The notes: generated by a model not told the origin, from the letters alone. DNA of 55,624 bases from Enterococcaceae bacterium (GCA_022649665.1 JALCOL010000014.1:1-55624), one strand, 5' to 3'. Counted from the first letter of the stretch, positions 35,268 through 50,937 are shown. A program made the numbers and translations.

Positions 35268-36728
35268 ATGCATATCATTACCGCGATCATTTCGATCGCT
35301 ATCACAGTGAACACGATCGCCGCACTGATCACCGTCTTTTGGCGGCCGCGAAGCATCACGAGTACGCTAGCTTGGCTGATGGCGCTCGTTTTTGTGCCGG
35401 TCATCGGCTTTATTCTCTATCTGTTCCTGGGGCGCGGGCTGGACCGGGAGACCAAGCGCGCGATGAAGGAAGATTACAGCGGGGACTTGAAGATGATCCG
35501 CCGGTTAGCGGAAAAAGACTCGATCCGCCAAAGCCGGCGCAACGAGCGCAAATTCACCGCGAGCGAATGGGCGCTGATCCGTTATTTTGACCATTTGGAA
35601 AAGTCGCCGCTGACCAATGACAATCAGCTGTCGATCTTTACTGACGGCACTGAAAAATTTGAGGCGCTCTTCAAAGATATCCGCGCTGCCAAGCAGCATG
35701 TCCATGTCGAATATTATTCTTTTTTTAATGATCATATCGGCAATCAGTTTCTGCACTTATTAGAAGAAAAGGCTGCGCAAGGCTTGGAAGTCCGGCTGCT
35801 TTATGATCCGTGGGGGTCGCCGGGTGCTACTAAAAAATGGTTTTCAAAACTGGAGCGCCTCGGCGGGAAAGTCGAGCCTTTTATCACCGGACGCGGCTTG
35901 ATCTACAAAACGCGTCTCAATTATCACTTGCACCGCAAGATCGTGGTCGTTGACGGCTTGATCAGCTGGACCGGCGGCTTTAACGTCGGCGATCAGTATT
36001 TGGGCAATTCGAAAAAATTCGGCCCGTGGCGCGACACTCATATCCGGATCGTCGGACCGGCGACTTTTTCGCTTCAAGGGGTCTTTTTCCGCGACTGGAA
36101 CGCTTCAGTCAAAAATCCGGCAGACGAAGTCCATGCGCTGCCGAAGTATTTCACGCTGCCGGACAAATCGGCACGCGGCAATGTCCTGATGCAGATCGTC
36201 CAAGACGGACCGGACAACTCGGCTGACATCATCAAAGGCAGCTTTTTGCGGATGATCATGTCTGCCAAGTCGCGTGTGTGGATCCAAACACCGTATTTGA
36301 TCCCGGACGACGCGATCATCGAAGCGTTCTTGAACGCGGTACGGATCGGAGTCGACTGCCGGATCATGATCCCGTCGATGCCGGACCATCCGTTTATTTA
36401 CCGGGCCACGCAATATTATGCTAATTATTTGACGAAAAAAGGCATCAAGATCTATATTTACGAACCGGGATTTCTGCATGCGAAGATGATGCTGGTCGAC
36501 CGCCAATTCTGCACGGTCGGCTCAACGAATCAGGATATCCGCAGCTACTCACTGAACTTTGAATGCAACGCTTTTATTTATGATGCGCCGGTCGTTGATC
36601 AATTTGCATCGATCTTTGAAAAAGATCAAAAAGTCTGCAGGCTCCTTACGGAAGAAATGATCAAGGAACAGTCGCATTGGCTGAAGTTCAAACAAAATTT
36701 TTCACGTCTGCTGAGCCCAGTATTGTAA
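35268..36728 (+). CDS. cls: Cardiolipin synthase
   Basis: 486 residues, the normal size for the Firmicute enzyme. Two N-terminal membrane helices (about 4-24 and 34-54) are followed by two phospholipase D domains. HKD motif 1 is His222/Lys224/Asp229 (HLHRKIVVVDG) and motif 2 is His404/Lys406/Asp411 (FLHAKMMLVDR). It joins two phosphatidylglycerol molecules to cardiolipin and glycerol at the membrane. ATG 35268 follows GGGGTGAAATGA. A terminator follows. Confidence 0.96.
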   Translation: MHIITAIISIAITVNTIAALITVFWRPRSITSTLAWLMALVFVPVIGFILYLFLGRGLDRETKRAMKEDYSGDLKMIRRLAEKDSIRQSRRNERKFTASEWALIRYFDHLEKSPLTNDNQLSIFTDGTEKFEALFKDIRAAKQHVHVEYYSFFNDHIGNQFLHLLEEKAAQGLEVRLLYDPWGSPGATKKWFSKLERLGGKVEPFITGRGLIYKTRLNYHLHRKIVVVDGLISWTGGFNVGDQYLGNSKKFGPWRDTHIRIVGPATFSLQGVFFRDWNASVKNPADEVHALPKYFTLPDKSARGNVLMQIVQDGPDNSADIIKGSFLRMIMSAKSRVWIQTPYLIPDDAIIEAFLNAVRIGVDCRIMIPSMPDHPFIYRATQYYANYLTKKGIKIYIYEPGFLHAKMMLVDRQFCTVGSTNQDIRSYSLNFECNAFIYDAPVVDQFASIFEKDQKVCRLLTEEMIKEQSHWLKFKQNFSRLLSPVL

Positions 36729-36731
36729 AAT

Positions 36732-36776
36732 AAAAAGGCCCGCAAAATCAAAAAACGATTTTGCGGGCCTTTTTAT
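36732..36776. terminator. Bidirectional terminator after cls
   Basis: An 18-bp perfect stem (36732-36749 with 36757-36774) between converging cls and the HsmA-like gene. Confidence 0.93.
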
Positions 36777-36780
36777 TTGG

Positions 36781-37164
36781 TTAGTGGCTCATTCCGATCA
36801 CCAGACCGATGAAATATGGGATCAGCCAAAACGCCCAGACAACGATACTGAAGCGGTGGAAATTACTTTTGGCTTTGTCAGTTCCGCGCCATAATACATA
36901 GGCCGCCCAAAGGAAATGGGCGAGCATCAGCAAAAGCGCTGCGCCGCCGGTGATTTGGTGAAGAGCGATCCCGCTTGCAGCCTGTGCGCCGACGAGCCGC
37001 GACATCAATGTCGTTCCGGTCGTGTCGCACACTAAGCCGAGACCGAAAAACAGCAGGTGAACTGGTTTCAAAGTTTGGGCGTGCCGTTCGCTGAAAACGC
37101 CGATCGTGTAAAAGACTAAGGCGAAGGTGATCGTGATGATTGCTAATAGTAAAGTTGGATTCAT
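36781..37164 (-). CDS. HsmA-family (TIGR03987-like) small membrane protein
   Basis: 127 residues with four predicted membrane helices and charged ends. It matches the short four-helix HsmA/TIGR03987 family in length and in the pattern of polar residues (HAQTLKPVHLLFFGLGLVCD, HQITGGAALLLM). Function is unknown. The ATG at 37162-37164 has AGGAG 8 bases upstream; a GTG three codons earlier abuts that site and is unlikely. It lies 12 bases after the CLC gene and is probably co-transcribed with it. Confidence 0.75.
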   Translation of the reverse strand: MNPTLLLAIITITFALVFYTIGVFSERHAQTLKPVHLLFFGLGLVCDTTGTTLMSRLVGAQAASGIALHQITGGAALLLMLAHFLWAAYVLWRGTDKAKSNFHRFSIVVWAFWLIPYFIGLVIGMSH

Positions 37165-37176
37165 TTTTATCACTCC

Positions 37177-38718
37177 TTATGGTTCGCTGCGCAGATCGAG
37201 TTCTTGGCGGACATTGTAAAGCTGCGCTTTGTCGGTAATGATCGTTAAAAGATCGCCATTGCGCATTACCGTGTCGCCGTGGGTGATCAAACTTCTTTCG
37301 CCGCGGCGGATCGAGGTCACGAGCATATTGTTCGGCCACGGGAAGTCGCGGATCGTACTGCCGTCCATCCGGCTGGCCGCGGTGACAGAATATTCGAATG
37401 TCGCTTTTTTACCGCTGATCGACAAGTCGCGCGGCGGCAGAGATTTTTCGAGCAGCGCTTCGTAGATCGGTTTGCCGCCCAGCATGTCGACGACCAGATA
37501 CGCGACGAGCGAAGTAAGCGCGAGCGGCATCAAATGGTTGACCGTTCCGACCATTTCCGTGACTAAAATGATCGCGGTGATCGGTGCTTTCCCGATCGCA
37601 GCGAAATAGGCCGCCATCCCGAAAACGATATAATTTGCCCAAAATTTCGGATCATTGCCGACGAGGATCTCGGCCCCGCGCCCGTAGATCGCCCCCAAAA
37701 CCGCCCCCAGTGTCAAGATCGGCAGAAAGATCCCGCCGGGAAGCGTTGAGCCGTAGGAGATCATTGAAAAGACAAAGCGCAGTACGAACAGACCAATCAA
37801 GATCAAGAGTGCCGCATGCTGGCGTTCAAGGGCTAAAATGATCTGATTGCCGCCGCCCAAAATCTGCGGATACCACAAACCGATCGGGATCACGAGCATA
37901 AAAGGCACCAATCCATAGAAGTTCGAAGGCAGTTTCGGGATTTTGAGGAAGATCTTCGGCAGACTGAGAAGCACTTTTTGATATAAAAAGGCGAAGATGC
38001 CCAACAAGATCCCGAGCAGAATCAAATGGCCGTATTGATTCAGCGGGAAATACGGCAGTTTTCCAGGATAAAGCATTGGTTTCAAGCCGAAAAAGTAAGA
38101 GGAAATGAAATTGGCGCTCAAAGCGCTCGCAAACGAAGTCAGCAAGACTAAAGACGAGAAATTATGATGGACTTCCTCTAAAATAAAAAGAAGACCAGCC
38201 ATCGGCGCATTGAAGGCCGCCGACAATCCCGCGCTCGCTCCGGCGGAGATAAAGATTTTTTTATCGGCGTCGCCAAGGTGCATCGTTTCTGCCAATCCTT
38301 GGGCGACACTTGAACCGAGTTGGATCGACGGCCCTTCGCGCCCGAGAAACAAGCCGGAGCCGATCGCCAGTACGCCCCCCAAAAATTTGCAGACCAATAC
38401 CGGCAGCCAAGCGATCGTAAAAATCCCCTGCAGCTGACCTTCGACTTGCGGGATCCCGCTGCCGGTGATCGCCGGTGCTTTTTTAATGAGCCAGCCGCAG
38501 ATCACCGCGAAAAGAAACATCAGCGCGGCCCACGGAAGAATCAGCGCCGGTTTCAGGGTCAATTGATGATAAATGCCAGGCAAGCGGTCGCTCATTTTTT
38601 GGATCATCAGCCGAAAAGCGCTGACAACGAAGCCGGCGAGGATGCCGATCAAGATGCCGCGAAAGATAAAACTCAAACGGCTCGAGTCAAAATTTTTTTT
38701 CAAGTCAGCGAAAAGCAA
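37177..38718 (-). CDS. CLC-family chloride channel or H+/Cl- exchanger with TrkA-C domain
   Basis: 513 residues. The CLC core has the selectivity segments GSGIPQVEG, GREGPSIQLG (with the gating glutamate that marks exchangers) and GGIFLPILTLG. A C-terminal TrkA-C-like regulatory domain occupies about the last 75 residues (RRGERSLITHGDTVMRNGD). The start is probably TTG 38716-38718, with AAGGAGGAG just upstream; the frame runs on to 38841 but would overlap the divergent pcrA start. Members move chloride or fluoride across the membrane and help with acid resistance. The fluoride-specific motif of CLC-F proteins is absent, so chloride is likelier. Confidence 0.9.
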   Translation of the reverse strand: MLFADLKKNFDSSRLSFIFRGILIGILAGFVVSAFRLMIQKMSDRLPGIYHQLTLKPALILPWAALMFLFAVICGWLIKKAPAITGSGIPQVEGQLQGIFTIAWLPVLVCKFLGGVLAIGSGLFLGREGPSIQLGSSVAQGLAETMHLGDADKKIFISAGASAGLSAAFNAPMAGLLFILEEVHHNFSSLVLLTSFASALSANFISSYFFGLKPMLYPGKLPYFPLNQYGHLILLGILLGIFAFLYQKVLLSLPKIFLKIPKLPSNFYGLVPFMLVIPIGLWYPQILGGGNQIILALERQHAALLILIGLFVLRFVFSMISYGSTLPGGIFLPILTLGAVLGAIYGRGAEILVGNDPKFWANYIVFGMAAYFAAIGKAPITAIILVTEMVGTVNHLMPLALTSLVAYLVVDMLGGKPIYEALLEKSLPPRDLSISGKKATFEYSVTAASRMDGSTIRDFPWPNNMLVTSIRRGERSLITHGDTVMRNGDLLTIITDKAQLYNVRQELDLRSEP

Positions 38719-38789
38719 AAAATCTCCTCCTTCAATCCATTCTCCTTGAAATAATTCGCAGAGCTTTTCAAGATTGTTTCGTAATGTAG

Positions 38790-38795
38790 TATAAT
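38790..38795 (+). promoter_or_regulatory. Predicted -10 box of the pcrA operon
   Basis: TATAAT is a perfect -10 box. The -35 is weak (TTCAAG at 38767-38772, 17-base spacer). The first gene starts 38 bases downstream. Confidence 0.6.
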
Positions 38796-38832
38796 GGGAA
38801 AGATTGAAAAATGAAAGGACGAATGAGAATCG

Positions 38833-44158
<5,326 letters not shown>

Positions 44159-44239
44159 AAAAAATGAGAGTATTCTCACAGGCATGAGCGGTTTATGATA
44201 GAATGACAAATGTATTAGTGTGGAAAGAGGGGAAAAAGC

Positions 44240-44545
44240 ATGACGATCAATGTAGATCAAGTAAAGCATGTCGCTCAACTAGCTAAGCTGAGCTTTAAAG
44301 AAGACGAACTTGCCGGCTTCACCGAACAACTCTCCGAGATCATTTCGATGGTCGAGAAGCTGGAAGAAGTCGATACAGCCGATGTTCCGGTCACGGTCAG
44401 CGTGGCGGACGCGGTCAATGTGCTGCGCGAAGATGTCGCAGAAGCGGGGATGAGCCGCAAAGAATTAATGAAAAACGTTCCAGAGAGCGAAAACGGCTTT
44501 ATCAAAGTGCCGGCAATCATCGATGAAGGAGAGGCGGGAGCTTGA
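44240..44545 (+). CDS. gatC: Aspartyl/glutamyl-tRNA amidotransferase subunit C
   Basis: 101 residues. Short helical protein ([12 protein letters not shown] near the N-terminus, typical of GatC) that holds GatA and GatB together. The complex converts Glu-tRNA(Gln) to Gln-tRNA(Gln). The ATG follows AAGAGGGGAAAAAGC. A possible -10 TAGAAT at 44199-44204 suggests a second promoter for gatCAB inside the larger operon. The stop shares one base with the gatA start. Confidence 0.96.
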   Translation: MTINVDQVKHVAQLAKLSFKEDELAGFTEQLSEIISMVEKLEEVDTADVPVTVSVADAVNVLREDVAEAGMSRKELMKNVPESENGFIKVPAIIDEGEAGA

Positions 44546-46011
44546 TGACAACACTTTTTGATAAAGACTTGACTGAATTGCATGATCTGCTCGTTTCTAA
44601 AGAAATCAGCGTCGTCGATTTGACGAAAGCGACTTTTGAACGGATCAAAGCAACCGACGACGTGATGAATTCATTCCTTACATTGAATGAAGCGCGCGCG
44701 CTCGAAATGGCGCAGGCGCTCGATGAAAAAGGGATCGATGAAGCCAATCTTTTGGCAGGGATCCCGCTGGGCATCAAAGACAATATCATTACCAAAGACT
44801 TGCGGACGACTGCCGCCAGCAAGATCCTCTACAATTTCGAACCGGTCTACGAGTCGACTGTGATGGAAAAAGTTTATGATGCGGATATGATCCCGATCGG
44901 CAAAATGAATATGGATGAATTTGCGATGGGCAGCTCGACAGAAACGTCGCACTTCAAGAAAACCGTCAATGCATGGGATCACACGAAAGTGCCGGGTGGG
45001 AGCTCCGGCGGCTCAGCCGCAGCGGTCGCTGCGGGTCAAATCCCAGCCTCGCTCGGAAGCGATACCGGCGGCAGTATCCGCCAGCCGGCGGCTTTCAATG
45101 GGATCGTCGGCTTGAAGCCGACGTACGGCCGCGTTTCCCGCTACGGTTTGATCGCTTTCGCTTCCAGTTTGGACCAGATCGGGCCTTTGACGCGCAATGT
45201 CAAAGACAATGCACATCTTTTAAATGCGATCGCGGGCTATGATCCGAAAGATTCAACGAGTGCCGGCCGCTCGGTTCCCGACTTTGCGGCTGGACTTGAC
45301 GGCAATATCAAGGGCATGAAAATCGCGCTGCCAAAAGAATATTTGGAAGAAGGCGTGGCTCCGGCAGTCCGCCAAGCAGTGCTCGATGCAGCAGACACCT
45401 TCAAGAAATTGGGGGCGACGGTCGATGAAGTCAGCCTGCCTTATTCTAAGTACGGGGTGGCGGTGTATTACATCATCGCCTCTTCAGAAGCAAGTTCCAA
45501 CTTGCAGCGCTTCGACGGGATCCGCTACGGTTACCGTTCAAAGAATGTCAAAGATCTGGAAGACGTTTATGTCAACTCGCGCTCAGAAGGCTTCGGAATG
45601 GAAGTCAAACGCCGGATCATGCTCGGAACGTTCTCGCTGTCAGCGGGCTATTACGATGCTTACTTTAAAAAAGCCGGACAAGTGCGGACTTTGATCGTGC
45701 GCGACTTTAAAAAAGTATTTGATCAATATGATTTGATCATCGGCCCGACTTCGCCGACTCCGGCTTTCGGTTTGGGTGAGAACATCAATGACCCGATCAC
45801 GATGTACATGGCGGACATTTTGACGATCCCCGTCAATTTGGCTGGACTGCCGGGAATGAGTTTGCCAGCGGGCTTTGCGGAGGGCTTGCCGATCGGGCTG
45901 CAATTGATCGGGAAACCGTTTGACGAAGCGACTGTTTACAAAGCAGGCTACGCGTTTGAACGAGCAACTGATTTCCACCGCCAAAAACCAGCGATTCTAG
46001 GAGGAGAATAA
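44545..46011 (+). CDS. gatA: Aspartyl/glutamyl-tRNA amidotransferase subunit A
   Basis: 488 residues, amidase-signature family. The Ser-cis-Ser-Lys catalytic triad is visible: Lys78 (GIPLGIKDN), cis-Ser153 (PGGSSGG) and nucleophile Ser177 ([11 protein letters not shown]). It releases ammonia from glutamine and channels it to GatB. ATG 44545 overlaps the gatC stop by one base. gatB starts two bases after the stop. Confidence 0.97.
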   Translation: MTTLFDKDLTELHDLLVSKEISVVDLTKATFERIKATDDVMNSFLTLNEARALEMAQALDEKGIDEANLLAGIPLGIKDNIITKDLRTTAASKILYNFEPVYESTVMEKVYDADMIPIGKMNMDEFAMGSSTETSHFKKTVNAWDHTKVPGGSSGGSAAAVAAGQIPASLGSDTGGSIRQPAAFNGIVGLKPTYGRVSRYGLIAFASSLDQIGPLTRNVKDNAHLLNAIAGYDPKDSTSAGRSVPDFAAGLDGNIKGMKIALPKEYLEEGVAPAVRQAVLDAADTFKKLGATVDEVSLPYSKYGVAVYYIIASSEASSNLQRFDGIRYGYRSKNVKDLEDVYVNSRSEGFGMEVKRRIMLGTFSLSAGYYDAYFKKAGQVRTLIVRDFKKVFDQYDLIIGPTSPTPAFGLGENINDPITMYMADILTIPVNLAGLPGMSLPAGFAEGLPIGLQLIGKPFDEATVYKAGYAFERATDFHRQKPAILGGE

Positions 46012-46013
46012 CG

Positions 46014-47444
46014 ATGAATTTTGAAACCGTCATCGGACTAGAAGTCCATGTAGAATTAAAAACCAACAGCAAGATCTTTTCTCCTGCACCGAATCACTTC
46101 GGCTCAGAACCGAATACCAATACGAATGTCATCGACTGGGGTTATCCCGGAGTTTTGCCGGTGATGAACAAGCGCGCGCTCGAGTTCGGTATGAAAGCCG
46201 CGCTGGCTTTGAACTGCACGATCTCGCAAGAGACGCACTTCGACCGGAAAAACTACTTTTACCCCGATAATCCGAAAGCTTACCAAATCTCGCAATTTGA
46301 TCAGCCGATCGGCCATGACGGCTGGATCGATATCGAAGTCGACGGCGAGACCCGCCGGATCCGGATCGAACGCGTTCATTTGGAAGAGGATGCCGGCAAA
46401 AATATGCACGGCAAAGAAGGCTATTCCTATGTCGATTTGAACCGTCAAGGAACGCCGCTGATCGAGATCGTTTCAGAAGCCGATATGCGCTCGCCTGAAG
46501 AAGCGTATGCGTATCTCGAAGCGCTGCGCTCGATCGTGCTCTTCACGGAAGTTTCAGATGTGAAGATGGAAGAAGGCTCGATGCGCTGCGATGCGAATAT
46601 TTCTTTGCGCCCTTACGGCCAAGAAGAATTCGGCACGAAGACGGAACTGAAAAACTTGAACTCGCTCAATTATGTGCGCCGCGGTTTAGCGTACGAAGAA
46701 AAGCGCCAAGCGCGCGTCTTGATGAGCGGCGGCGTGATCCAGCAGGAAACACGCCGTTTTGACGAAGCGACCGGCGAAACGCTTTTGATGCGGGTCAAGG
46801 AAGGCTCCAGCGACTACCGCTACTTCCCGGAACCGGACTTGCCGATCTTTGAAATCGACGACGAATGGATCCGCAGCGTCCGCGAAACACTGCCGGAACT
46901 CCCGGCTTCACGGCGCGAACGCTACGTCCAGGAGCTCGGTCTGCCGGAATACGATGCGAAAGTGTTGACGTTATCGAAAGAAATGTCGGACTTTTTCGAA
47001 GAAACGATCGGCGCCGGTGCGAATCCCAAACAAGCTTCAAATTGGCTGATGGGCGAGATCTCGGCTTACTTGAATGCGGAGAAGAAAGAATTAGCTGAAA
47101 CGAAACTGACACCGCATAATTTGGCAGAAATGATCCAATTGATCGACGACGGCACGATCAGCTCGAAGATCGCTAAAAAAGTCTTCAAACATTTGGCAGA
47201 AAACGGCGGCAGCGCCAAATCATATGTCGAAGAACACGGGATGGTCCAATTATCCGATCCTGCGAAACTGGTGCCGATCATCGATCAAGTGTTGGACAAC
47301 AACGAACAATCGGTCGCCGACTTTAAAAACGGCAAAGATCGTGCACTGGGCTTTTTGGTTGGCCAGATCATGAAGACGACAAAAGGACAAGCAAATCCGG
47401 GAATCGTCAATCAGCTTTTGCGCGAAGAATTGAACAAACGGTAA
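46014..47444 (+). CDS. gatB: Aspartyl/glutamyl-tRNA amidotransferase subunit B
   Basis: 476 residues. The N-terminal kinase-like domain ([36 protein letters not shown]) activates Glu-tRNA(Gln) with ATP. A helical linker leads to the C-terminal YqeY domain, which binds the tRNA ([19 protein letters not shown]). AGGAGAATAACG precedes the ATG. Part of gatCAB. Confidence 0.97.
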   Translation: MNFETVIGLEVHVELKTNSKIFSPAPNHFGSEPNTNTNVIDWGYPGVLPVMNKRALEFGMKAALALNCTISQETHFDRKNYFYPDNPKAYQISQFDQPIGHDGWIDIEVDGETRRIRIERVHLEEDAGKNMHGKEGYSYVDLNRQGTPLIEIVSEADMRSPEEAYAYLEALRSIVLFTEVSDVKMEEGSMRCDANISLRPYGQEEFGTKTELKNLNSLNYVRRGLAYEEKRQARVLMSGGVIQQETRRFDEATGETLLMRVKEGSSDYRYFPEPDLPIFEIDDEWIRSVRETLPELPASRRERYVQELGLPEYDAKVLTLSKEMSDFFEETIGAGANPKQASNWLMGEISAYLNAEKKELAETKLTPHNLAEMIQLIDDGTISSKIAKKVFKHLAENGGSAKSYVEEHGMVQLSDPAKLVPIIDQVLDNNEQSVADFKNGKDRALGFLVGQIMKTTKGQANPGIVNQLLREELNKR

Positions 47445-47466
47445 AAATCAGTAAAGGAGAAACCAT

Positions 47467-48510
47467 ATGCGAGCGCGAGTCATTTATAATCCAACTTCCG
47501 GCAAAGAGCTCGTAAAACGGGCTCTGCCAGATATTTTAGATGTCTTGGAAAAAGCTGGATATGAAGCCAGCGCGTTTGCAACGACACCTGCGCCAAACTC
47601 TGCGCGCGATGAGGCAGAGCGGGCGGCGCTAGCCGGCTTTGAGCTGATCGTAGCAGCCGGCGGCGACGGCACGATCAATCAAGTCGTCAACGGGATCGCA
47701 CCTTTGGAACATCGGCCGAAAATGGCGGTGATCCCGGGCGGCACGACCAACGATTATGCCCGAGCGCTCAAGATTCCGCGCGACGACATCAAAGCGGCGG
47801 CGGAAGTGATCTTGAAAAATCAGACGATCAAGATGGATATCGGCGAAGCGGTCGATGATGAGACCGATCAGTATTTCATCAACATCGCGGCCGGCGGATA
47901 TTTAACGGAATTGACGTATGACGTTCCGAGCGATCTGAAAAGCGTCTTCGGGTATTTGGCTTATCTGGCCAAAGGGGCTGAGATGCTGCCGCGGGTCCGG
48001 CCGATCAAGATGCGGCTCGAGTATGACGAAGGTGTTTTCGAAGGAAAAGCTTCGATGTTCTTTTTAGGACTGACGAATTCGGTCGGCGGTTTTGAACAGA
48101 TCGCCCCCGACGCGAAGCTCGATGACGGCAAGTTTTCGCTGATCATCGTCAAGACCGCGAATATGTTCGAACTGCTGCATTTGGGAGCCAAGTTATTGAA
48201 CGGCGGCAAGCATATCGGCGACCCGCGCGTTATTTATACGAAAACGTCCCGGCTGCGGGCGATCAGCTTGAAGAAAAAGCGCATGATGATCAACCTCGAC
48301 GGTGAATACGGCGGTGACGCACCGATGGACTTCATCAATCATCACCAGCATATCGAGATGTATGCCAATCTGGACGATATTGATGACGCGGCGGTGACCG
48401 GCGATGAAGAAGAAGTCACCGATGAAGTCCGCAAAGCGTTCGTCGAAACGGTCGGCGAACTGCCGGGCGATGAAACGAAAATGGATGAAATGAAAGAGGG
48501 ATCCGAATGA
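47467..48510 (+). CDS. dagK: Diacylglycerol kinase (DgkB/DagK type)
   Basis: 347 residues with the soluble lipid-kinase catalytic motif GGDGTINQVVNGI (65-77), IPGGTTNDYAR and the Firmicute DgkB layout. It phosphorylates diacylglycerol, a by-product of lipoteichoic acid synthesis, back to phosphatidic acid. This links it with ltaS at 19797. The last 50 residues are acidic, longer than in B. subtilis DgkB. AAAGGAG precedes the ATG. The stop overlaps the nitroreductase start by four bases. Confidence 0.94.
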   Translation: MRARVIYNPTSGKELVKRALPDILDVLEKAGYEASAFATTPAPNSARDEAERAALAGFELIVAAGGDGTINQVVNGIAPLEHRPKMAVIPGGTTNDYARALKIPRDDIKAAAEVILKNQTIKMDIGEAVDDETDQYFINIAAGGYLTELTYDVPSDLKSVFGYLAYLAKGAEMLPRVRPIKMRLEYDEGVFEGKASMFFLGLTNSVGGFEQIAPDAKLDDGKFSLIIVKTANMFELLHLGAKLLNGGKHIGDPRVIYTKTSRLRAISLKKKRMMINLDGEYGGDAPMDFINHHQHIEMYANLDDIDDAAVTGDEEEVTDEVRKAFVETVGELPGDETKMDEMKEGSE

Positions 48511-49073
48511 ATGTGATCGAAGCGATCGAAGCAAGACGCAGCTGCCGGACATTTGCCGAGAAACAGCTGTCTAAGGAAACGGTCAAAGAGCTGCTCCGTT
48601 TGGGAACGCTCGCGCCCTCCGGCTCACATATGGAACCGTGGGGATTTGTCGTGATCCAAGATCCGGAAGAAATCGAAAAACTGGGGCAGGAAGCGAAAAA
48701 TTATGCACTGTATCATTTAGCAGAATATCCGCATTTGCAGCAATATGAAAAGTCATATGCGAATCCCAAAACAGACATCTTTTTTGGGGCGCCGACGCTG
48801 ATTTTAGCTTATGGCGACACGAATTCCCATTTTTGGGCGATCGATCCCAGCCTGGCGCTGGAAAATATTACTTTGGCGGCGCTTGAAATGGGGATCGGCA
48901 GCTGTTTTGTCAGCAACTCCGAACCTTTTTGCGCGACACGGGAATTGAAAGACCGCTATCACGTTCCCGGCGAATATGCATTTGTCACTTCGCTTATCAT
49001 GGGATACATGGAACGCCCAGCAGCTCATCCGGCGAAGCGGAAAGAAGCGAAGATCTTCAACGAAGGAATTTGA
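48507..49073 (+). CDS. Nitroreductase-family FMN protein
   Basis: 188 residues with the nitroreductase fold (N-terminal AIEARRSCRTFAEKQLS, APSGSHMEPWGFVVI, and MGIGSCFVSN). Such proteins reduce nitro compounds, quinones or flavins with NAD(P)H; the substrate is unknown. Its ATG overlaps the dagK stop, so it is the last gene of the pcrA-gat operon. It stands between dagK and the methyltransferase gene that commonly follows dagK in related genomes. A terminator follows. Confidence 0.88.
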   Translation: MNVIEAIEARRSCRTFAEKQLSKETVKELLRLGTLAPSGSHMEPWGFVVIQDPEEIEKLGQEAKNYALYHLAEYPHLQQYEKSYANPKTDIFFGAPTLILAYGDTNSHFWAIDPSLALENITLAALEMGIGSCFVSNSEPFCATRELKDRYHVPGEYAFVTSLIMGYMERPAAHPAKRKEAKIFNEGI

Positions 49074-49081
49074 TTGAAAAT

Positions 49082-49136
49082 AAAACCGGTCGCTTTTCTC
49101 AGCTGGATCGCTGACGAAAAGAGACCGGTTTTTGGT
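49082..49136. terminator. Bidirectional terminator after the nitroreductase gene
   Basis: A stem of about 17 bp with one mismatch (49082-49098 with 49116-49132), an inner stem in the loop, and T-run, between converging genes. Confidence 0.88.
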
Positions 49137-49138
49137 TT

Positions 49139-50503
49139 TTATTTGACCAGCAGCGCAACGGCTTCGGTGTGGAGCGTTTGCGGGAACATATCGACTGGCT
49201 GGATCTTTTGCGTGTGATATCCTTTCTCAGCAAAAAGCGCCAAGTCGCGTGCCAAAGTAGCCGGATTGCAGGAAATATAAATGATTCGGCGGGCGTTCGT
49301 TTCGGCAGCGCTGTTGATAAAGGAGGGCGTCAAGCCTTTGCGCGGCGGATCAACAAAGATCACGTCCGGCTCGATGCCGTCAGCCTGCCACTTTTCCAGG
49401 GCTTTTTCGGCAGAGCTGCAGACGAAATGTGCGTTTTGGATCCCGTTTTTCCCGGCATTGTAACGCGCATCTTCCACCGCTTGCGGTACGACTTCGACGC
49501 CGTAGAGTGCTTTGATTTTATCAGCGAATGAAAGGCCGATAGTCCCGATCCCGCAATAAGCATCGATCGCGACATCTTCCGGCGTCAATTCGGCAAAATC
49601 GATCGCCGTTTGATAAAGTTTTTCTGCTTGCGGCGTGTTGACTTGGTAAAATGAGCTCGGTGAGATCCGGTACGTTTTTCCAAGTAAAGTGTCCGTGATC
49701 GCGTCTTTGCCCCAGAGCGTTTTATTCGTATCGCCTAAAATGACATTCGTTTTTTCGGAATTCACATTTTGAATGATCGAAACGACTTCCGGCAGCGCTT
49801 CATGGATCGCCTGCGCTAATTTTTCGCCTTCAAAAAACTTCGCTTTGCGTGTGACAAGAACGATCATCATCTCGTGGGAATAGTAGCCGCGCCGCACGAT
49901 GATGTGACGGAGCTGGCCGGTGTGGTAATTTTCATCGTAAGCGCGGATCTTGAACTTGCGCAAAAGATCGCGGACGATGATGATCGCGCGGTCGATCGCT
50001 TCATCTTGGATATAAAAATCTTCCAGCGGGATCAAGTCATGGCTCCGTTGGCGGAAAAAGCCGGTCGCAAGGACGGTATCGATATTCCGGACCGGGACTT
50101 GCGCTTTATTGCGGTAATGGAAGACCTGCTCGGCGCCGAGGATCGGCAAGACTGGGACTTCAGGAAGTTTTGCGATACGCTCGACCGCATTCTTTACTTG
50201 ATGTTCCTTGAATTTCAGCTGCTCTGCGTAATCCAGATGAGCGAGCGGAGCGGCCCCGGTTTTTAAAAGATCAGCTGGGACTTTTTGGCGGTGCGGACTT
50301 TCTTTGATGCGTTTGACAACGCGGCCGAACGCGATTTTTTTACCGACTTTGACGATTTGGTATTCGATCTCTTCGCCGGGAAGCGCATTGGCGATAAAGA
50401 TCGGGAAATGGTCGATCTTGACGACCCCTAAGCCTTCGTAAGTCAGATCAGTGACAGTTCCTTGGAGCGTTTGATTTTTTTCGACTGGAGAAATTGTGGA
50501 CAT
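49139..50503 (-). CDS. rlmCD: 23S rRNA (uracil-5) methyltransferase, RlmCD/RumA family
   Basis: 454 residues. An N-terminal TRAM domain (about 10-65) is followed by a central domain and a methyltransferase domain with DAYCGIGTIGLSFA, the catalytic-loop VDPPRKGL and ISCNPATLARD (catalytic Cys). The Fe-S cysteines of E. coli RumA are absent: the stretch reads KTGAAPLAHL where CGGCxLQHL is expected, as in related lactic-acid bacteria. In Gram-positives one enzyme methylates both U747 and U1939. No Shine-Dalgarno lies in the 10-base gap after the XRE gene, so its translation may depend on that gene. The symbol is by family. Confidence 0.9.
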   Translation of the reverse strand: MSTISPVEKNQTLQGTVTDLTYEGLGVVKIDHFPIFIANALPGEEIEYQIVKVGKKIAFGRVVKRIKESPHRQKVPADLLKTGAAPLAHLDYAEQLKFKEHQVKNAVERIAKLPEVPVLPILGAEQVFHYRNKAQVPVRNIDTVLATGFFRQRSHDLIPLEDFYIQDEAIDRAIIIVRDLLRKFKIRAYDENYHTGQLRHIIVRRGYYSHEMMIVLVTRKAKFFEGEKLAQAIHEALPEVVSIIQNVNSEKTNVILGDTNKTLWGKDAITDTLLGKTYRISPSSFYQVNTPQAEKLYQTAIDFAELTPEDVAIDAYCGIGTIGLSFADKIKALYGVEVVPQAVEDARYNAGKNGIQNAHFVCSSAEKALEKWQADGIEPDVIFVDPPRKGLTPSFINSAAETNARRIIYISCNPATLARDLALFAEKGYHTQKIQPVDMFPQTLHTEAVALLVK

Positions 50504-50513
50504 GTGAAAGTGC

Positions 50514-50780
50514 TTAATTCAGCACTTCTTCACTTCCCTTCCGTGTATGATAGTGGGTTTCGTTGACATCGAGATAAAAAAGTTCTTCAAAATTTTTTTC
50601 AAGGGTGATCGCCAAAAGAAGTGCCAATTTTGCATTCGGCACCATTTCGCCGGTCTCGATATTGCTGATCGTCTGCCGCGAGACGCCGACTAGTTTCGCA
50701 AGCTGCGACTGGTTGAGGCGGTGTTCCGCGCGCGCGAGTTTCAAGTGGTTTTTTAATTGGATCAAATCTCTTTGGACCAT
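50514..50780 (-). CDS. Small XRE-family transcriptional regulator
   Basis: 88 residues, almost entirely a Cro/CI-type helix-turn-helix (NQSQLAKLVGVSRQTISNIE, about 23-42) with a short tail (YHTRKGSEEVLN). The closest known group is the small YozG-like regulators. ATG 50778-50780 has AAAGGAAG 7 bases upstream; the frame extends further up without a ribosome site. It is directly upstream of the rlmCD gene, ten bases apart, and divergent from sbcDC, so it may control either. No operator is visible to me. Confidence 0.87.
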   Translation of the reverse strand: MVQRDLIQLKNHLKLARAEHRLNQSQLAKLVGVSRQTISNIETGEMVPNAKLALLLAITLEKNFEELFYLDVNETHYHTRKGSEEVLN

Positions 50781-50937
50781 TTTCCGTCTTCCTTTCTGCT
50801 TTTTAAAATTAGCACGAGACACTCGGCGTGTCAAATGAATTTGGCAAAAAAACAAAGAGACTTGACGGATTGTGGATAAACAAAAACGAGTCTGCTAAAA
50901 TAATGGATAAATGGTGGAGAGAAATGGAGTGGAGCAC

